Shown: positions 15,099-25,012, numbered from the stretch's first letter. The stretch is DNA of 64,000 nt from Terriglobia bacterium (GCA_020072655.1 JAIQGH010000007.1:1-64000), one strand, 5' to 3'. Numbers and translations: made by a program. The notes: generated by a model not told the origin, from the sequence alone.

Positions 15099-17765
15099 TC
15101 ACTCCCCGCTCTGCTCAATCAATTTGGCCACCAGGCCGGTCCAGCCCGTCTGATGATTCGCACCGATGCCTGCGCCAGTGTCGCCGTGGAAGTATTCGTG
15201 AAAAAGGATCAGGTCGCGCCAGTGCGGGTCGTACTGGAATTTCGTGATGCCGCCGTAGACCGGGCGACGATGGTCTGGCCCTCGCAGGAAAACGCGCGTC
15301 AGCCGGCGAGACATCTCTCCGGCGATCTCCCACAGGGTCTTGGCGTTTCCCGATCCCGTCGGACACTCCACGCGGAGTTCGTCGCCGTAGTAATGGTGGA
15401 ACTTCTGAAGAGACTCGATGAGCAGAAAGTTGACGGGGAACCAGACCGGCCCGCGCCAGTTCGAATTGCCGCCGAAGAGGCCCGTCACAGACTCGGCCGG
15501 CTCGTAGGTCACGCAGTGTTGCGTGCCATTTACCTGAAACGTATAAGGCGAACGTCGATGGAAGGCGGAGAGCGCGCGGACGCCGTGGGGCGAGAGGAAT
15601 TCCGACTCATCGAGCATGTAACGAAGGATGCGCACCAGTTTCCGCGGACCGACGATGGAGAGCAGCCGGCGCACGCCGTGTTGGGATTGCCGGGTCATGT
15701 CGATGTGTTTCGGCACGTGCGGGACGTTTTCCAAAAACCACTCCATGCGCCGCTTGAAGCCAGGAAGCCTGTCGACGACCTCGGGCTCCAGCGTCTCCAC
15801 GGCAAAGAGCGGAATCAGTCCCACGATGGAGCGGACCTTCAGAGGGCAGAATTGCCCGCTGGGCAAGTGAAGCACATCATAATAGAAGCCGTCGTTCTCA
15901 TCCCAGAGGCTGATGCCCTCGCCGCTCAGGTTGTTCATCGCTTGCACGATATAAACGAAGTGCTCGAAGAATTTGCTGGCCACATCCTCGTAGGCCGGGT
16001 CCTCATGTGCCAGTTCCAGGGCAATGGCCAGCATGTTCAGGCAGTACATGCTCATCCAACTCGTGCCGTCCGATTGCTCGATGTGGCCGCCGGTGGGCAG
16101 TGGCTTTGAGCGATCGAAAATGCCGATATTGTCGAGCCCCAAAAACCCTCCCTGGAAGACGTTCATGCCTTCCGCGTCCTCGCGGTTGACCCACCAGGTG
16201 AAGTTCAGCAGCAGCTTGTGAAAGACCTTCTCCAGGAAGGCGCGGTCGGCTGTGCCGCGAAGGCGCTTTTCGATCTTGTAAACGCGCCAGGCCGCCCAGG
16301 CGTGCACAGGGGGATTCACGTCACCGAAAGCCCATTCGTAGGCCGGCAACTGGCCGTTCGGATGCATGTACCATTCGCGAAGAAGCAGGATGAGCTGCTC
16401 CTTGGCGAAGTCGGGGTCAACCTGGGCAAGCGGGATGCAGTGAAAGGCCAGGTCCCACGCGGCATACCAGGGATACTCCCATTTATCAGGCATGGAGATG
16501 ACGTCCGAATTGTAAAGGTGCTGCCACTGGTGGTTCCGCCCGCGCTTGCGCTCCGGAGGCGGGGGTGGGTAGGTAGGGTCTCCTTCCAGCCAGCGGCGCA
16601 CTTCGTAGTGATAGAACTGCTTTGACCAAAGTATTCCCGCGAAAGCTTGCCGCTGCACCTGGCGCGCGTCGCCCGACAGAGTGGGAGGGGCAAGCCGACG
16701 GTAAAACTCATCTGCCTCCGCGATGCGGTCGGTGAAGATCTTGTCGAAGCCAGGGCCGAGGGATTCCGGCTGTGGTCCGTGGTCGGTAAAGCGCAGCCGC
16801 ACCGTGGCGCTTCCGCCAGAGGCAATCTGCAAGCGATAATAGGCCGAAGCCTTGGTTCCTCTCCGCTCGGGATTGACCGCGCCGGTTTCGCCGTGCACGA
16901 CGAAGTCATTGATCCCATCCTTCACGTAAGGACTGCCGTTGTCCACTCCGTAGAGGCGTTTCAGGTTCGTCTCGTTTTCCGTGAAAAGCAGTTCTGGAGC
17001 CCCCTCACAGATGAGCCAGCGCCGGCCGTAGTACTCTTCTTTAGCCTCGATCACAGCGGCTCCCGTAGGGCCGGTCACCGCCGACAGGTTCGGCCGCTTG
17101 GCGTCGCGGTCCCACGACCAAGTATTTCGGAACCAAAGCGTCGGCAGCAGATGAAGCTCCGCCTCCTCAGGCCCCCGGTTGTGCACAGTGATGCGAATCA
17201 GGATGTCCTCGGGGGACGCCTTGGCATACTCCACAAAGACGTCGAAGTAGCGGTCCTCATTGAAGATCCCGGTGTCGAGCAGCTCAAACTCCGGCGCCTC
17301 TCGGCCGCGGCGACGGTTCTCCTCGACCAGTTGGCCGTAAGGAAACTCTCCTTGAGGATATTTGTACAGATACTTCATGTAGGAGTGGGTGGGTGTGGAA
17401 TCGAGATAGAAATAGTACTCCTTGACATCCTCGCCGTGGTTGCCTTGGTTGCCGGTCAGGCCGAAAAGACGTTCCTTCAGCACCGGGTCGCGCCCGTTCC
17501 AAAGGGCCAGAGCAAAACAGATGAGCTGGTGCCGGTCAGATATTCCGCCGATCCCGTCTTCCCCCCAGCGATAGGCTCGCGAGCGGGCGTGGTCGTGCGG
17601 GAAGTATTCCCAAGCCGTGCCGTCGGCGCTGTAATCCTCGCGAACGGTTCCCCACTCCCGTTCGCTGAGGTAGGGACCCCAACGTTTCCAGTGGGCCGTG
17701 CGCCGGCGCGATTCTTCGAACCGAATTTCCTCTTGCGTGACCGCTCGGTGTTGGGAATCTGCCAT
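15099..17765 (-). CDS. GH63-family glucosidase
   Basis: 888 residues starting at ATG 17765. The N-terminus ([26 protein letters not shown]) and internal motifs such as [37 protein letters not shown] and [11 protein letters not shown] match bacterial GH63 glucosidases, relatives of processing alpha-glucosidase I and mannosylglycerate hydrolase. The acidic residues in AAWDLAFH and in the C-terminal third are the expected catalytic region. These proteins act on alpha-glucosides in the cytoplasm. The exact substrate is not predictable. It heads the GH63 / debranching / GT39 run and is divergent from egtB across about 200 bp. Confidence 0.87.
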   Translation of the reverse strand: MADSQHRAVTQEEIRFEESRRRTAHWKRWGPYLSEREWGTVREDYSADGTAWEYFPHDHARSRAYRWGEDGIGGISDRHQLICFALALWNGRDPVLKERLFGLTGNQGNHGEDVKEYYFYLDSTPTHSYMKYLYKYPQGEFPYGQLVEENRRRGREAPEFELLDTGIFNEDRYFDVFVEYAKASPEDILIRITVHNRGPEEAELHLLPTLWFRNTWSWDRDAKRPNLSAVTGPTGAAVIEAKEEYYGRRWLICEGAPELLFTENETNLKRLYGVDNGSPYVKDGINDFVVHGETGAVNPERRGTKASAYYRLQIASGGSATVRLRFTDHGPQPESLGPGFDKIFTDRIAEADEFYRRLAPPTLSGDARQVQRQAFAGILWSKQFYHYEVRRWLEGDPTYPPPPPERKRGRNHQWQHLYNSDVISMPDKWEYPWYAAWDLAFHCIPLAQVDPDFAKEQLILLLREWYMHPNGQLPAYEWAFGDVNPPVHAWAAWRVYKIEKRLRGTADRAFLEKVFHKLLLNFTWWVNREDAEGMNVFQGGFLGLDNIGIFDRSKPLPTGGHIEQSDGTSWMSMYCLNMLAIALELAHEDPAYEDVASKFFEHFVYIVQAMNNLSGEGISLWDENDGFYYDVLHLPSGQFCPLKVRSIVGLIPLFAVETLEPEVVDRLPGFKRRMEWFLENVPHVPKHIDMTRQSQHGVRRLLSIVGPRKLVRILRYMLDESEFLSPHGVRALSAFHRRSPYTFQVNGTQHCVTYEPAESVTGLFGGNSNWRGPVWFPVNFLLIESLQKFHHYYGDELRVECPTGSGNAKTLWEIAGEMSRRLTRVFLRGPDHRRPVYGGITKFQYDPHWRDLILFHEYFHGDTGAGIGANHQTGWTGLVAKLIEQSGE

Positions 17766-17962
17766 GTACCTTTGCCCCGCCTCCTTGTGATGGGCTCGCT
17801 TACCCCCACTGTCGTAGAGATGCTCACCGAGCGAGCCCCGACCCCGATCGCCTGCTTCTGAAATACCTTAACATTTTGCTCCCGCAAGGACGAATCCGGT
17901 GGCATAATTGAACCGCAGGGCGAAGGTCCGCATCAAATTCTAACGGGCTTGCGAGGGTGGCG

Positions 17963-19318
17963 ATGCAGGGTCATCTTTCCCCAAACAGGCGTGGCCGGGG
18001 GCTTGTTTCCCAACTGGCACGAGCTCGCGCGATGACCGACGAGCTCTTTGAAGTTGTGCGCCCGGCTGCACTCTACGAGAGGCCGATAGCTGAAAGGCAT
18101 CGGATCGCCTTCTACATCGGACATCTGGAAGCCTTCGATTGGAACCTGGTCGGAAAGTACGTTCTGGGGATCAACTCGTTCCACGAAGGTTTCGACCGCC
18201 TCTTTGCTTTTGGGATTGACCCCCTTGGCGGAGGGCTGCCCGCCGACCAGCCCTCTGATTGGCCGCGCATTGCGGAAATTCGCGAGTACAACGCGCGCGT
18301 GCGGAGTGCGCTCGATGCGGCGCTCGAGAAAGTCCTCTTCGACGACAGCCGTCAGCCTCTGTTACGGGATGGCTATGTGCTCAACGTGGCCCTCGAGCAC
18401 CGACTAATGCACGCCGAAACCCTCGCCTACATGTTCCATCAGCTCCCGCTCGATGAGAAGGTCCCAGGCCCGGCCGCGCCGACGCCGGAAGCGCCGGCGG
18501 TCGAACCTCGAATGGTCGAGATTCCCGCCGGTACCACAACATTGGGGCTCGCGCGCACGGAAAACGGTTACTTCGGCTGGGACAACGAGTATGACGCCCA
18601 CACCGCGGATGTCCCAGCGTTCGCTATCGGTGCCTACAAGGTTACCAACCGTCAGTGGCTGGAGTTTATGACCGCGGGTGGCTACGACGAAGCGCGATAT
18701 TGGTCCCCATCCGACTGGGAGTGGAAGAGGCAACACAATATCTCCCATCCTGTCTTCTGGCAGCGCCGAGGCGATCAATGGTTCTGCCGGACGATGTTCA
18801 GCGAAATCCCCTTGCCAGATGAATGGCCCGTCTATGTCAGCCATGCCGAAGCCAGCGCTTACGCACGCTGGGCAGGCAAAGCTCTGCCGACCGAAGCGCA
18901 GTGGCATCGGGCCGCATTCGGCACGCCAGGCCCCCATGAACTGAATCGGGGTGAAGGCCCGGAACGCCAGTACCCATGGGGTGACGAGCACCCTGGCCCG
19001 AGCCGCGGGAACTTCGATTTCTGCCACTGGGACCCGACTCCGGCCGGCGCTTTCCCCGCCGGAGCGAGCGCCTATGGCGTGATGGACCTGGTTGGAAACG
19101 GCTGGGAATGGACTTCAACGCCCTTCGCGCCCTTTCCCGGCTTCCGGGCATTCCCGTTTTATCCCGGTTACTCGGCGAATTTCTTCGACGGCAAGCATCA
19201 TGTGATGAAAGGCGGGTCGGCACGCACCGCGGCCACATTGCTGCGGCGCTCGTTCCGCAACTGGTTCCAAGGGCATTATCAGTACGTTTACGCGGGCTTC
19301 CGCTGCGTAGAAAACTGA
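17963..19318 (+). CDS. egtB: EgtB-type ergothioneine biosynthesis sulfoxide synthase
   Basis: About 451 residues. An N-terminal DinB-like four-helix domain carries the iron-binding motif HRLMHAE (HX3HXE). It is followed by a C-terminal formylglycine-generating-enzyme-like (FGE-sulfatase) domain with YKVTNRQWLEF, RWAGKALPTEAQW, GNGWEWTSTPF and the terminal RRSFRNWF...YAGFRC. EgtB uses O2 to join a sulfur donor to hercynine. The next gene is egtD, 22 bp downstream, as expected for this pathway. I prefer ATG 17963, with GAGG six bases upstream; a GTG at 17957 would add two residues. No egtC, egtA or egtE is nearby, as in the EgtB/EgtD-only arrangements of many non-actinobacteria. Confidence 0.9.
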   Translation: MQGHLSPNRRGRGLVSQLARARAMTDELFEVVRPAALYERPIAERHRIAFYIGHLEAFDWNLVGKYVLGINSFHEGFDRLFAFGIDPLGGGLPADQPSDWPRIAEIREYNARVRSALDAALEKVLFDDSRQPLLRDGYVLNVALEHRLMHAETLAYMFHQLPLDEKVPGPAAPTPEAPAVEPRMVEIPAGTTTLGLARTENGYFGWDNEYDAHTADVPAFAIGAYKVTNRQWLEFMTAGGYDEARYWSPSDWEWKRQHNISHPVFWQRRGDQWFCRTMFSEIPLPDEWPVYVSHAEASAYARWAGKALPTEAQWHRAAFGTPGPHELNRGEGPERQYPWGDEHPGPSRGNFDFCHWDPTPAGAFPAGASAYGVMDLVGNGWEWTSTPFAPFPGFRAFPFYPGYSANFFDGKHHVMKGGSARTAATLLRRSFRNWFQGHYQYVYAGFRCVEN

Positions 19319-19340
19319 AAGCTGCGATTTTGGAGGCGCC

Positions 19341-20309
19341 ATGCTTACGCATGAGGTCACCACCATCTCGACAACCGACTTCGCTGAAGACGTGCGAGTC
19401 GGCTTGGAGCGTGACGGCCAGAAGGAATTGTTGCCGAAGTACTTTTACGACGATGTCGGCTTCGCGCTCTTCGAAGTGATCAGCCAGCTTCCGGAATACG
19501 GACTGACGCGCGCGGACGAACGGCTCCTTTGCCGCTACGCCGCCGAGATGATCGACGGATTCCCGTCTCCCGTGGTCGTCGCTGAGCTGGGCAGCGGCAG
19601 TGGCAAGAAGACACGCTGGATTCTCGAAGCCCTGTGTCGCCGCCAGCCGACATCCTACTTTCCTATCGAAATTTCCGCCTCAGCACTAGCGCGCTGCCAA
19701 CAGGAACTCGCTGATCTCGAGTCGGTCAGGATTGAAGGATTGCCGCGAGAGTATCTGGACGGCCTGCTCGAGGTGGCGGCGCGGCGCAGACCCGATCAGC
19801 GTCTGCTCGTACTCTTCCTCGGCAGCACCATCGGAAACTTCGACCGCAGCGCGGGAGAGCGTTTCCTGAAAGAAATACGGGACATCTTGGAACCCGGAGA
19901 CGGGCTGCTGCTGGGAACAGACCTGGAAAAGCCCGTGGACCGGCTGCTCCTCGCCTACGATGATCCGCTGGGCGTCACGGCGGCATTCAACCTTAACCTG
20001 CTGGCGCGAATCAATCGCGAGCTCAACGCCAACTTCGACCTGACCCAGTTCGAGCACTTCGTCCGCTATAACTACCCCGAGCGGCGCGTCGAGATGCATT
20101 TGCGCTCCACGACGGATCAAAGAGTGCGGATTCCCGGCGCTGATCTGACGGTCCGCCTCAGAAAAGATGAGACCATCTGGACGGAGAGTTCGCACAAATT
20201 CACGACCCGAGAAGTGGCGGAGATTGCCCGGCGGACGGGATTTCACTGTACTGCACAGTGGGTCGATAAGGAGTGGCCGTTCGCGGAAAGTCTGCTGCTA
20301 GCAGGATGA
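19341..20309 (+). CDS. egtD: L-histidine N-alpha-methyltransferase EgtD
   Basis: This 322-residue SAM-dependent methyltransferase has the SAM-binding motif AELGSGSGKKTRWIL, the LFLGSTIGNF segment and the histidine-binding C-terminal region (ESSHKFT) typical of EgtD. It trimethylates histidine to hercynine, the substrate of EgtB. The ATG is preceded by GGAGG at about -8. The gene follows egtB in the same operon. The N-terminal part (LPKYFYDDVGFALFEVISQLPEYGLTRAD) is also characteristic of the family. Length and motifs are full. Confidence 0.93.
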   Translation: MLTHEVTTISTTDFAEDVRVGLERDGQKELLPKYFYDDVGFALFEVISQLPEYGLTRADERLLCRYAAEMIDGFPSPVVVAELGSGSGKKTRWILEALCRRQPTSYFPIEISASALARCQQELADLESVRIEGLPREYLDGLLEVAARRRPDQRLLVLFLGSTIGNFDRSAGERFLKEIRDILEPGDGLLLGTDLEKPVDRLLLAYDDPLGVTAAFNLNLLARINRELNANFDLTQFEHFVRYNYPERRVEMHLRSTTDQRVRIPGADLTVRLRKDETIWTESSHKFTTREVAEIARRTGFHCTAQWVDKEWPFAESLLLAG

Positions 20310-20377
20310 GGCCACAGGTCTCTAGGGTTCTGAATGCAATACCAGCCCGTTGGCCTCGGTGTCGGAAGTCCCGGCCC

Positions 20378-20566
20378 TCAGCTCAGCGGTCGTGAATGTG
20401 CCTTGCCGCACTCCGGGCAGGTGTAAATCTCTTCGATGAGTCCGCCCAGGGCCAAGTCCAGCCGAGCAGCCTCCTGCGCGTTCGTGGGCTCGACAAGCTT
20501 CTCAGCGTGCAGGTTCATCTCGACGCCACATTGGGAACAAATCATAGGATCGGATTTCGCCGGCAT
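20378..20566 (-). CDS. Small double-CXXC zinc-ribbon protein
   Basis: This 62-residue protein has two Cys pairs, ICSQCG near residue 9 and TCPECG near residue 49, separated by a helical stretch. That is the pattern of a small zinc ribbon. The function is unknown. It starts 17 bp after the FMN reductase stop on the same strand, so the two are likely co-transcribed. A GGAGG sequence is present just upstream of its ATG. Confidence 0.6.
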   Translation of the reverse strand: MPAKSDPMICSQCGVEMNLHAEKLVEPTNAQEAARLDLALGGLIEEIYTCPECGKAHSRPLS

Positions 20567-20583
20567 GCTTTCCTCCTTGGGGC

Positions 20584-21153
20584 CTACTCCAAGCTGATGT
20601 TCTCGCGGCCGTAGCGGAGAGTCCTCGCCATCCAGATCAACTCTTTCAGAAACTTGCCAATAGGCCGGCGGAAGGATTCGTCCTTGAGATTGCCGGCGTC
20701 GTCGAAAAAGTTCTGAACGTGGGAGAAGTTCACATCCCAGAAGATTGTAACCAAGCCCAGCTCCCGCATCACGGGTAGCAGGTTCTGGATCGCACGCGTG
20801 CCGCCGAAAGGGCCGGCTGAGACGGCGACAATCCCAACAGGCTTATGGATGTATTCCTTGAGACAACTATCGAGGATGTGCTTCAGCAGGCCGGGATAGC
20901 CATGATTGTACTCGGGCGTGACCAGAATAAGGGCGTCGGCACGATCCATCTTGTCCGCGAATCCCGTGTTGCGAATTGCCTCCCAGGATTCGCCGGTGCC
21001 GACGGGCAGCGTGGCGATATCGATCAGTTCTGTCTGTACGGCAGCTTGCTTGCCGGTTTCCTGAACCATCAGGCGCGCGGCATGTGCGCTCATCCGCCCC
21101 TGGCGTGCGGTTCCCAGAATGACCGGAATGAACAGTGGCCGATCAGCAGGCAT
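20584..21153 (-). CDS. NADPH-dependent FMN reductase (flavodoxin-fold)
   Basis: About 189 residues from an ATG with a strong GGGGGAG ribosome binding site; a longer frame from 21183 would add ten residues. It has the FMN-phosphate loop near VILGTARQGRMS and the family motif VTPEYNHGYPGLLKHILD, followed by VAVSAGPFGG. Members reduce FMN, quinones, azo dyes or metals with NAD(P)H. The substrate here is not known. It is divergent from the lipoprotein gene at 21315. Confidence 0.85.
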   Translation of the reverse strand: MPADRPLFIPVILGTARQGRMSAHAARLMVQETGKQAAVQTELIDIATLPVGTGESWEAIRNTGFADKMDRADALILVTPEYNHGYPGLLKHILDSCLKEYIHKPVGIVAVSAGPFGGTRAIQNLLPVMRELGLVTIFWDVNFSHVQNFFDDAGNLKDESFRRPIGKFLKELIWMARTLRYGRENISLE

Positions 21154-21314
21154 CGCTCCCCCTTTCCCCGAACCGGGGCTCACCCTGACAGCAACGCAAG
21201 CCTCCCCAACACGATCACGACAACAAGCCGTCGCACTTCAGCAGCGCGCGCTGGTCCAAGCTGCCCGGATCCACAATTCATGGTAACATCCGGCCAGCAC
21301 TGAGGAGAAGCCGC

Positions 21315-22076
21315 ATGAAAACGCATCTTCACAGGGTGACGCTAGCGGTTTCTTCCGCTCTCTTGGTCGCAGGTTGCAGCACGGGCGCCAGCGCGCAGTG
21401 GAGCAATTCCGTGGGCGGGGTCTGGAACAATCCGACTTCCTCGCTGGCTTCGACGATGGTCTATAACCGGCTTTTGCTGGATGCCGCGAAGAAGAAAACC
21501 GCACCAGAGGCGGAGGGAGCGCGGGCACCGCAGGCTCAGCAAAAATCCCCGTCCGTGCGCCGTTTGCGCGTCTCCACCACCTTTCGGCCGGTTGCTCCGA
21601 GCCTTATGGTGCAGGACCTGGCGCAGGGGATGGGGAAAACGCCGGCGGAGCGCGCCCAACTCGCGGAAGCATTCGGCCAATTCCTGGGGATCTTCGAGGA
21701 CCAAGCGCGTGCCGATAAGGAACTACACGACCTCGCGCGCGCGGCCGCTTTCTTCCTGGTAGCCAACTATGCCATCGCCTCTGGCCGCGAGCCAACCGAG
21801 AAACAAACCATAGCCGTCGAAGAGAAGTTCCGCGGCGGCCTTTCCGGCAGTCAGCAACTCGGTGCGATGTCGGACCGGGAAAAACAAAAGCTTTACGAAA
21901 CGCTCGTCATTTTCGGCTCGCTGCCCGTGGCAGGCCGCAACAGCGCCAAAGAGAAGAGAGACGCTGAGCAACAGAAAATGTTCCGCAGGCTGGCACGCGA
22001 GAACATCCAGACCTTGCTCGGTGTGCCCGTAGAGAAAATCCACCTGACCGACGAGGGACTCAGCATCGCCGACTAA
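21315..22076 (+). CDS. Putative lipoprotein of unknown function (DUF6683-like)
   Basis: This 253-residue protein has a signal peptide with a possible lipobox (LLVAGC), although cleavage at ASA-QW is also possible. The mature part contains a Trp/Asn-rich start, a Pro/Ala linker and a helical domain with FRPVAPSLMVQDLA, AAAFFLVANYAIASGREP and SDREKQKLYETLVIFGSL. This resembles the DUF6683 type of envelope-associated helical domain from memory, so I treat the family name as tentative. A GAGGAG ribosome binding site lies before the ATG. It is not in an obvious operon. Confidence 0.65.
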   Translation: MKTHLHRVTLAVSSALLVAGCSTGASAQWSNSVGGVWNNPTSSLASTMVYNRLLLDAAKKKTAPEAEGARAPQAQQKSPSVRRLRVSTTFRPVAPSLMVQDLAQGMGKTPAERAQLAEAFGQFLGIFEDQARADKELHDLARAAAFFLVANYAIASGREPTEKQTIAVEEKFRGGLSGSQQLGAMSDREKQKLYETLVIFGSLPVAGRNSAKEKRDAEQQKMFRRLARENIQTLLGVPVEKIHLTDEGLSIAD

Positions 22077-22231
22077 GTGCTCGTCCCGGATCGAGACAGC
22101 AAGCCCCTGTTTGACCCAAATAGCTTCAGCTTGTCTGCCGGCGGTGTCCCGGATTCAGTTGAGGTACAAATCGGGGGAATCGTTTGTCGGCCTGCCCTAA
22201 ACGATCGTGCTGGGCAAGGGCTGCGGCTGAC

Positions 22232-23008
22232 TCAAGGAGTCGCTGAACTGGAGGCGGGAAGGCGAATGACAATTCTGTTTCCTCCTCGCGCCGCGCTCTC
22301 GACCGCGAGAGAGCCGCCCAGGGCCGCGACGACGCGCCTGGCCGTCACCACCCCGAGGGCGGTCTCGCCGAAGCCGCCGGGAACGGCGTGCTCAGCGAAA
22401 AAGGTCTCAATGAAGTGTTCGGCATCCGGCAAGGAGAACGGCGCTCCCTCGCCGGTGACGGACCACTCAGCCCCTTCCTGCACAGCGCGCAGCTCCAACC
22501 GCACCGTCTTCCCTTCTGGGCTGTGAAAAATCGAATAATGAACGACCTTCAAGAGGACTTCGTACAAACGCTCGGGGTAGGTTCGCGCCAGCACGCCCGT
22601 CTCTATTCTGCTTTCGAGGCTGATGGCGCGGGCCTCCGCGATCGGCCGCAGATCTTCCAGCACACTTCCCGTCACCTGGTCGAGCATTACGGGAACCGGC
22701 TCGCCCGCGGGAGCATCGGCTTCCGCGAGTTCCCGCATGGCTTGGACGAGCCAGGCCAGGCGTTCGGCCGACTCCAGGGCTTTCTCGACCGCGGTCCGAT
22801 ACTCCGCCGCGCTCCTCGCCTTGAGGCGAGCGAGTTCGAGCGTTCCGCGCAGGGCGGTCAGCGGTTGGCTGAGCCGGTGCGCAACGACCGCCAGGAGCGA
22901 AGTCGGCTCACCGGCTCCCGCCTCGTGATTCCAGGAGAGCGTGTCGAGCGCCCCCGAAGGCGCGACACCAGGCGGCCCATCTGCTACCTGCCGCGGCTTT
23001 GTCTTCAC
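22232..23008 (-). CDS. Histidine-kinase-like protein with a degenerate ATP-binding domain
   Basis: 258 residues. The dimerisation helix keeps a phospho-acceptor-type His in VVAHRLSQPL (H44). The ATPase part is eroded. The N-box reads EVLLKVVHYSIFHSP and lacks the invariant Asn, the G1 box reads SVTGEGAPF with no DXGXG, and only a partial G2 (GGFGETALGV) remains. It overlaps the upstream response regulator by 4 bp (ATGA), a translationally coupled pair. It may work as a phosphatase, phosphotransfer partner or non-catalytic sensor. No membrane or PAS domain is present. It could be an ordinary divergent kinase that I cannot resolve by eye. Confidence 0.7.
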   Translation of the reverse strand: MKTKPRQVADGPPGVAPSGALDTLSWNHEAGAGEPTSLLAVVAHRLSQPLTALRGTLELARLKARSAAEYRTAVEKALESAERLAWLVQAMRELAEADAPAGEPVPVMLDQVTGSVLEDLRPIAEARAISLESRIETGVLARTYPERLYEVLLKVVHYSIFHSPEGKTVRLELRAVQEGAEWSVTGEGAPFSLPDAEHFIETFFAEHAVPGGFGETALGVVTARRVVAALGGSLAVESAARGGNRIVIRLPASSSATP

Positions 23009-23694
23009 GCTGCCTCCTCTTTTTGCACCTCGCTCAGCATGTAGCCGGCGCCGCGAATCGTGTGGATCAACTCTCGCTCAAAGCCCTTGTCCACTTTCTT
23101 CCGGAGGTAGTTGATGTAAACGTCCGCCACGTTGGTCAGCACGTCGGAAGCGTAGTGCCACACATCTCGGATGATCATCGCCCGCGTCACCGGCCGGCCC
23201 TGATTCGACACCAGATAGTCGAGCAATGCGAACTCACGCGAGGTCAAGTTGATTTCGCGCCCGTCGCGGGTAACGGTCCGCTCGATCCGATTGAGTTCCA
23301 AGTTGCCGACCCGCAGCGTGACCATCGGCGGGGGGTTATTGCGCCGCGTCAGGGCCCGGACCCTTGCGGCCAACTCCACGAAAGCAAAGGGTTTGGGAAG
23401 ATAATCGTCCGCCCCGAGGTCGAGACCCCTCACCCGATCCTCCACCTTCCTGCGCACTGTGAGGATCAGGACCGGGGTGGAATCCTTCCGCGCCCGGAGA
23501 GACCCAAGTACGGCGAACCCGTCCTGCCGCGGAAGATTGAGGTCCAGGATCACCAAGTCATAATGCTTGTCCTTCGCCATCCACTCGGCCTCTTCACCAT
23601 CTCGGGCAACCTCTACTGCATAGTCCTCAGCCTCCAAGCCCCGACGAACAGATTCCGCGACCGGTTCGTCGTCTTCGACCAGCAACACGCGCAT
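23005..23694 (-). CDS. OmpR/PhoB-type response regulator
   Basis: About 229 residues from ATG 23694 (MRVLLVEDDEP); upstream frame to 23763 is not supported. The receiver domain has the acidic pocket EDDE, the phospho-acceptor Asp in VILDLNLP (D51), a Thr in LILTVRRK and Lys in LPKPF. The C-terminal winged helix (EINLTSREFALLDYLVSNQG and the TIRGAGYML end) is a standard OmpR-type DNA-binding domain. It is followed with a 4-bp overlap by a degenerate kinase gene. The targets are unknown. The upstream cytochrome bd-like genes on the same strand, 236 bp away, are candidates. Confidence 0.9.
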   Translation of the reverse strand: MRVLLVEDDEPVAESVRRGLEAEDYAVEVARDGEEAEWMAKDKHYDLVILDLNLPRQDGFAVLGSLRARKDSTPVLILTVRRKVEDRVRGLDLGADDYLPKPFAFVELAARVRALTRRNNPPPMVTLRVGNLELNRIERTVTRDGREINLTSREFALLDYLVSNQGRPVTRAMIIRDVWHYASDVLTNVADVYINYLRKKVDKGFERELIHTIRGAGYMLSEVQKEEAA

Positions 23695-23929
23695 CTCCGT
23701 CACCTCTTCGGCCCGATATGGTCCATCGGAGCCGCAGCCCGCAGGCTCGACCCTCATGGGCACGCCCGGCCTCGGGTCCCATCATTAGTTACTTCTTATT
23801 TCGGCAGAAATCGTCCGATGGATTAGGGAGATTCGTCTTGGAGGAGGTAGGGGCTACGTCCACTCCGGTATCGCCAAGCGTTGCTCCGCCGGGCGGCGGA
23901 CACCTGGCCCGATGAATCGGGGCCCTACC

Positions 23930-25012
23930 TTATCGGGTCGATTCGCGAGCGGCGGGGCGAAAGAAATGGAAGAGCATCCAGCCGACGGTCAAGATGCCAG
24001 CCACAAGCAGCACGGCGAAGATGACGAAAACCGTCCACTGCCCTTCGACGGGGAGCGTCCGGGGATCGAAGTAGGGCCGGAGGTAGGCGATACGAACGAG
24101 GTGACGAATAACCGCCATCAGGCTGACGGTTCCTAGAATCGCGACGGACCCCACGGCGAGGCTTTTGCGCGCCGCGATCAAGGCGAGCAGCGCGAGCGCC
24201 ACCGCGACGATGAGGAGTGCCGTGCTCAGCCGGTCCCCTCCCAGGAAAGCCCCGCGCATTTCCGCGGGCAGGCTGAAGAGAAACCAGAGCCCCACCAGGA
24301 ATTGCAGGCCCGTTCCGGCCTGAAACCAGCGGAGGCCATAGCGACGCGCCCAGACGGCGAGTTCCGGCGCTTCCGCTTTCCAGGACCGCGCCAGCACGGC
24401 CAGGCCCAACCCTCCGATAGCCAGTGCGGCGAGGAAGAAGTGGGCGAGCCGTGTGAAAACCAGAGCCTCAGCAGGTCCGAGGTAATTCCCTGCCCTGCCC
24501 GTGAGGAAGCGCGCGTAGAACACCTGCGGCTGCTGCATCAGGCTCAGGTTCGCGACGAAGGTCCTCATGATGTAAATCACGATGAGCGCGGTCAAGGCAA
24601 TCACCCAAAATCCGCGTGGTCCCAACTCTTCCTGCTGCAAGGCGAACCAGTAGACGCCGTAATAGGCGAGCATGAGCAGCGCGACCACCGCCAGCCACGA
24701 CCAGGCCATCAACACCGACGAGGTATAGAAAAGCTGTCCGTAGAGAAGCTGCAGGAAGAGCAGGGGCGCCACGCCCAGGGTGATGGCAAAGGCCACCACG
24801 GGAGGCATGGCATGGGCCGCGCGCCGCGCCAGCTCGCGGTGTCGGGCTTCGTTGCGGCCCCGGTAGCTGGACACAGCCAGGATGACGGCGCCACCCACCA
24901 GCAGGTTCATGGGTATCAGGTGGAGAATAAAGGTAAAGACCATAAGAAGCTGGATGAGCCAGACCGGCGCGGGAAGCGGGATCGGGACAGGCGCGGGGAT
25001 GACCGGGTTCAT
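23930..25012 (-). CDS. Second membrane subunit of a cytochrome bd-like oxidase (CydA'-like)
   Basis: This 360-residue protein has about nine membrane helices and no soluble domain. Its first helix region (TFILHLIPMNLLVGG, H31 and N36) parallels the first helix of the upstream gene product (AILHVFVSHFAVGGG, H24 and H29). It therefore looks like a diverged CydA paralogue rather than a CydB. The 4-bp overlap with the upstream gene (25009-25012) supports a two-subunit complex. Two-CydA arrangements are known in diverse bd-superfamily enzymes. The replacement of H29 by Asn suggests that a heme ligand is missing in this subunit. Function is inferred from the partner. Confidence 0.7.
   Translation of the reverse strand: MNPVIPAPVPIPLPAPVWLIQLLMVFTFILHLIPMNLLVGGAVILAVSSYRGRNEARHRELARRAAHAMPPVVAFAITLGVAPLLFLQLLYGQLFYTSSVLMAWSWLAVVALLMLAYYGVYWFALQQEELGPRGFWVIALTALIVIYIMRTFVANLSLMQQPQVFYARFLTGRAGNYLGPAEALVFTRLAHFFLAALAIGGLGLAVLARSWKAEAPELAVWARRYGLRWFQAGTGLQFLVGLWFLFSLPAEMRGAFLGGDRLSTALLIVAVALALLALIAARKSLAVGSVAILGTVSLMAVIRHLVRIAYLRPYFDPRTLPVEGQWTVFVIFAVLLVAGILTVGWMLFHFFRPAARESTR

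Noticed and set aside
16647-17861. 404-codon plus-strand open frame
   Set aside because: Antisense to the GH63 glucosidase, whose motifs are full and continuous.
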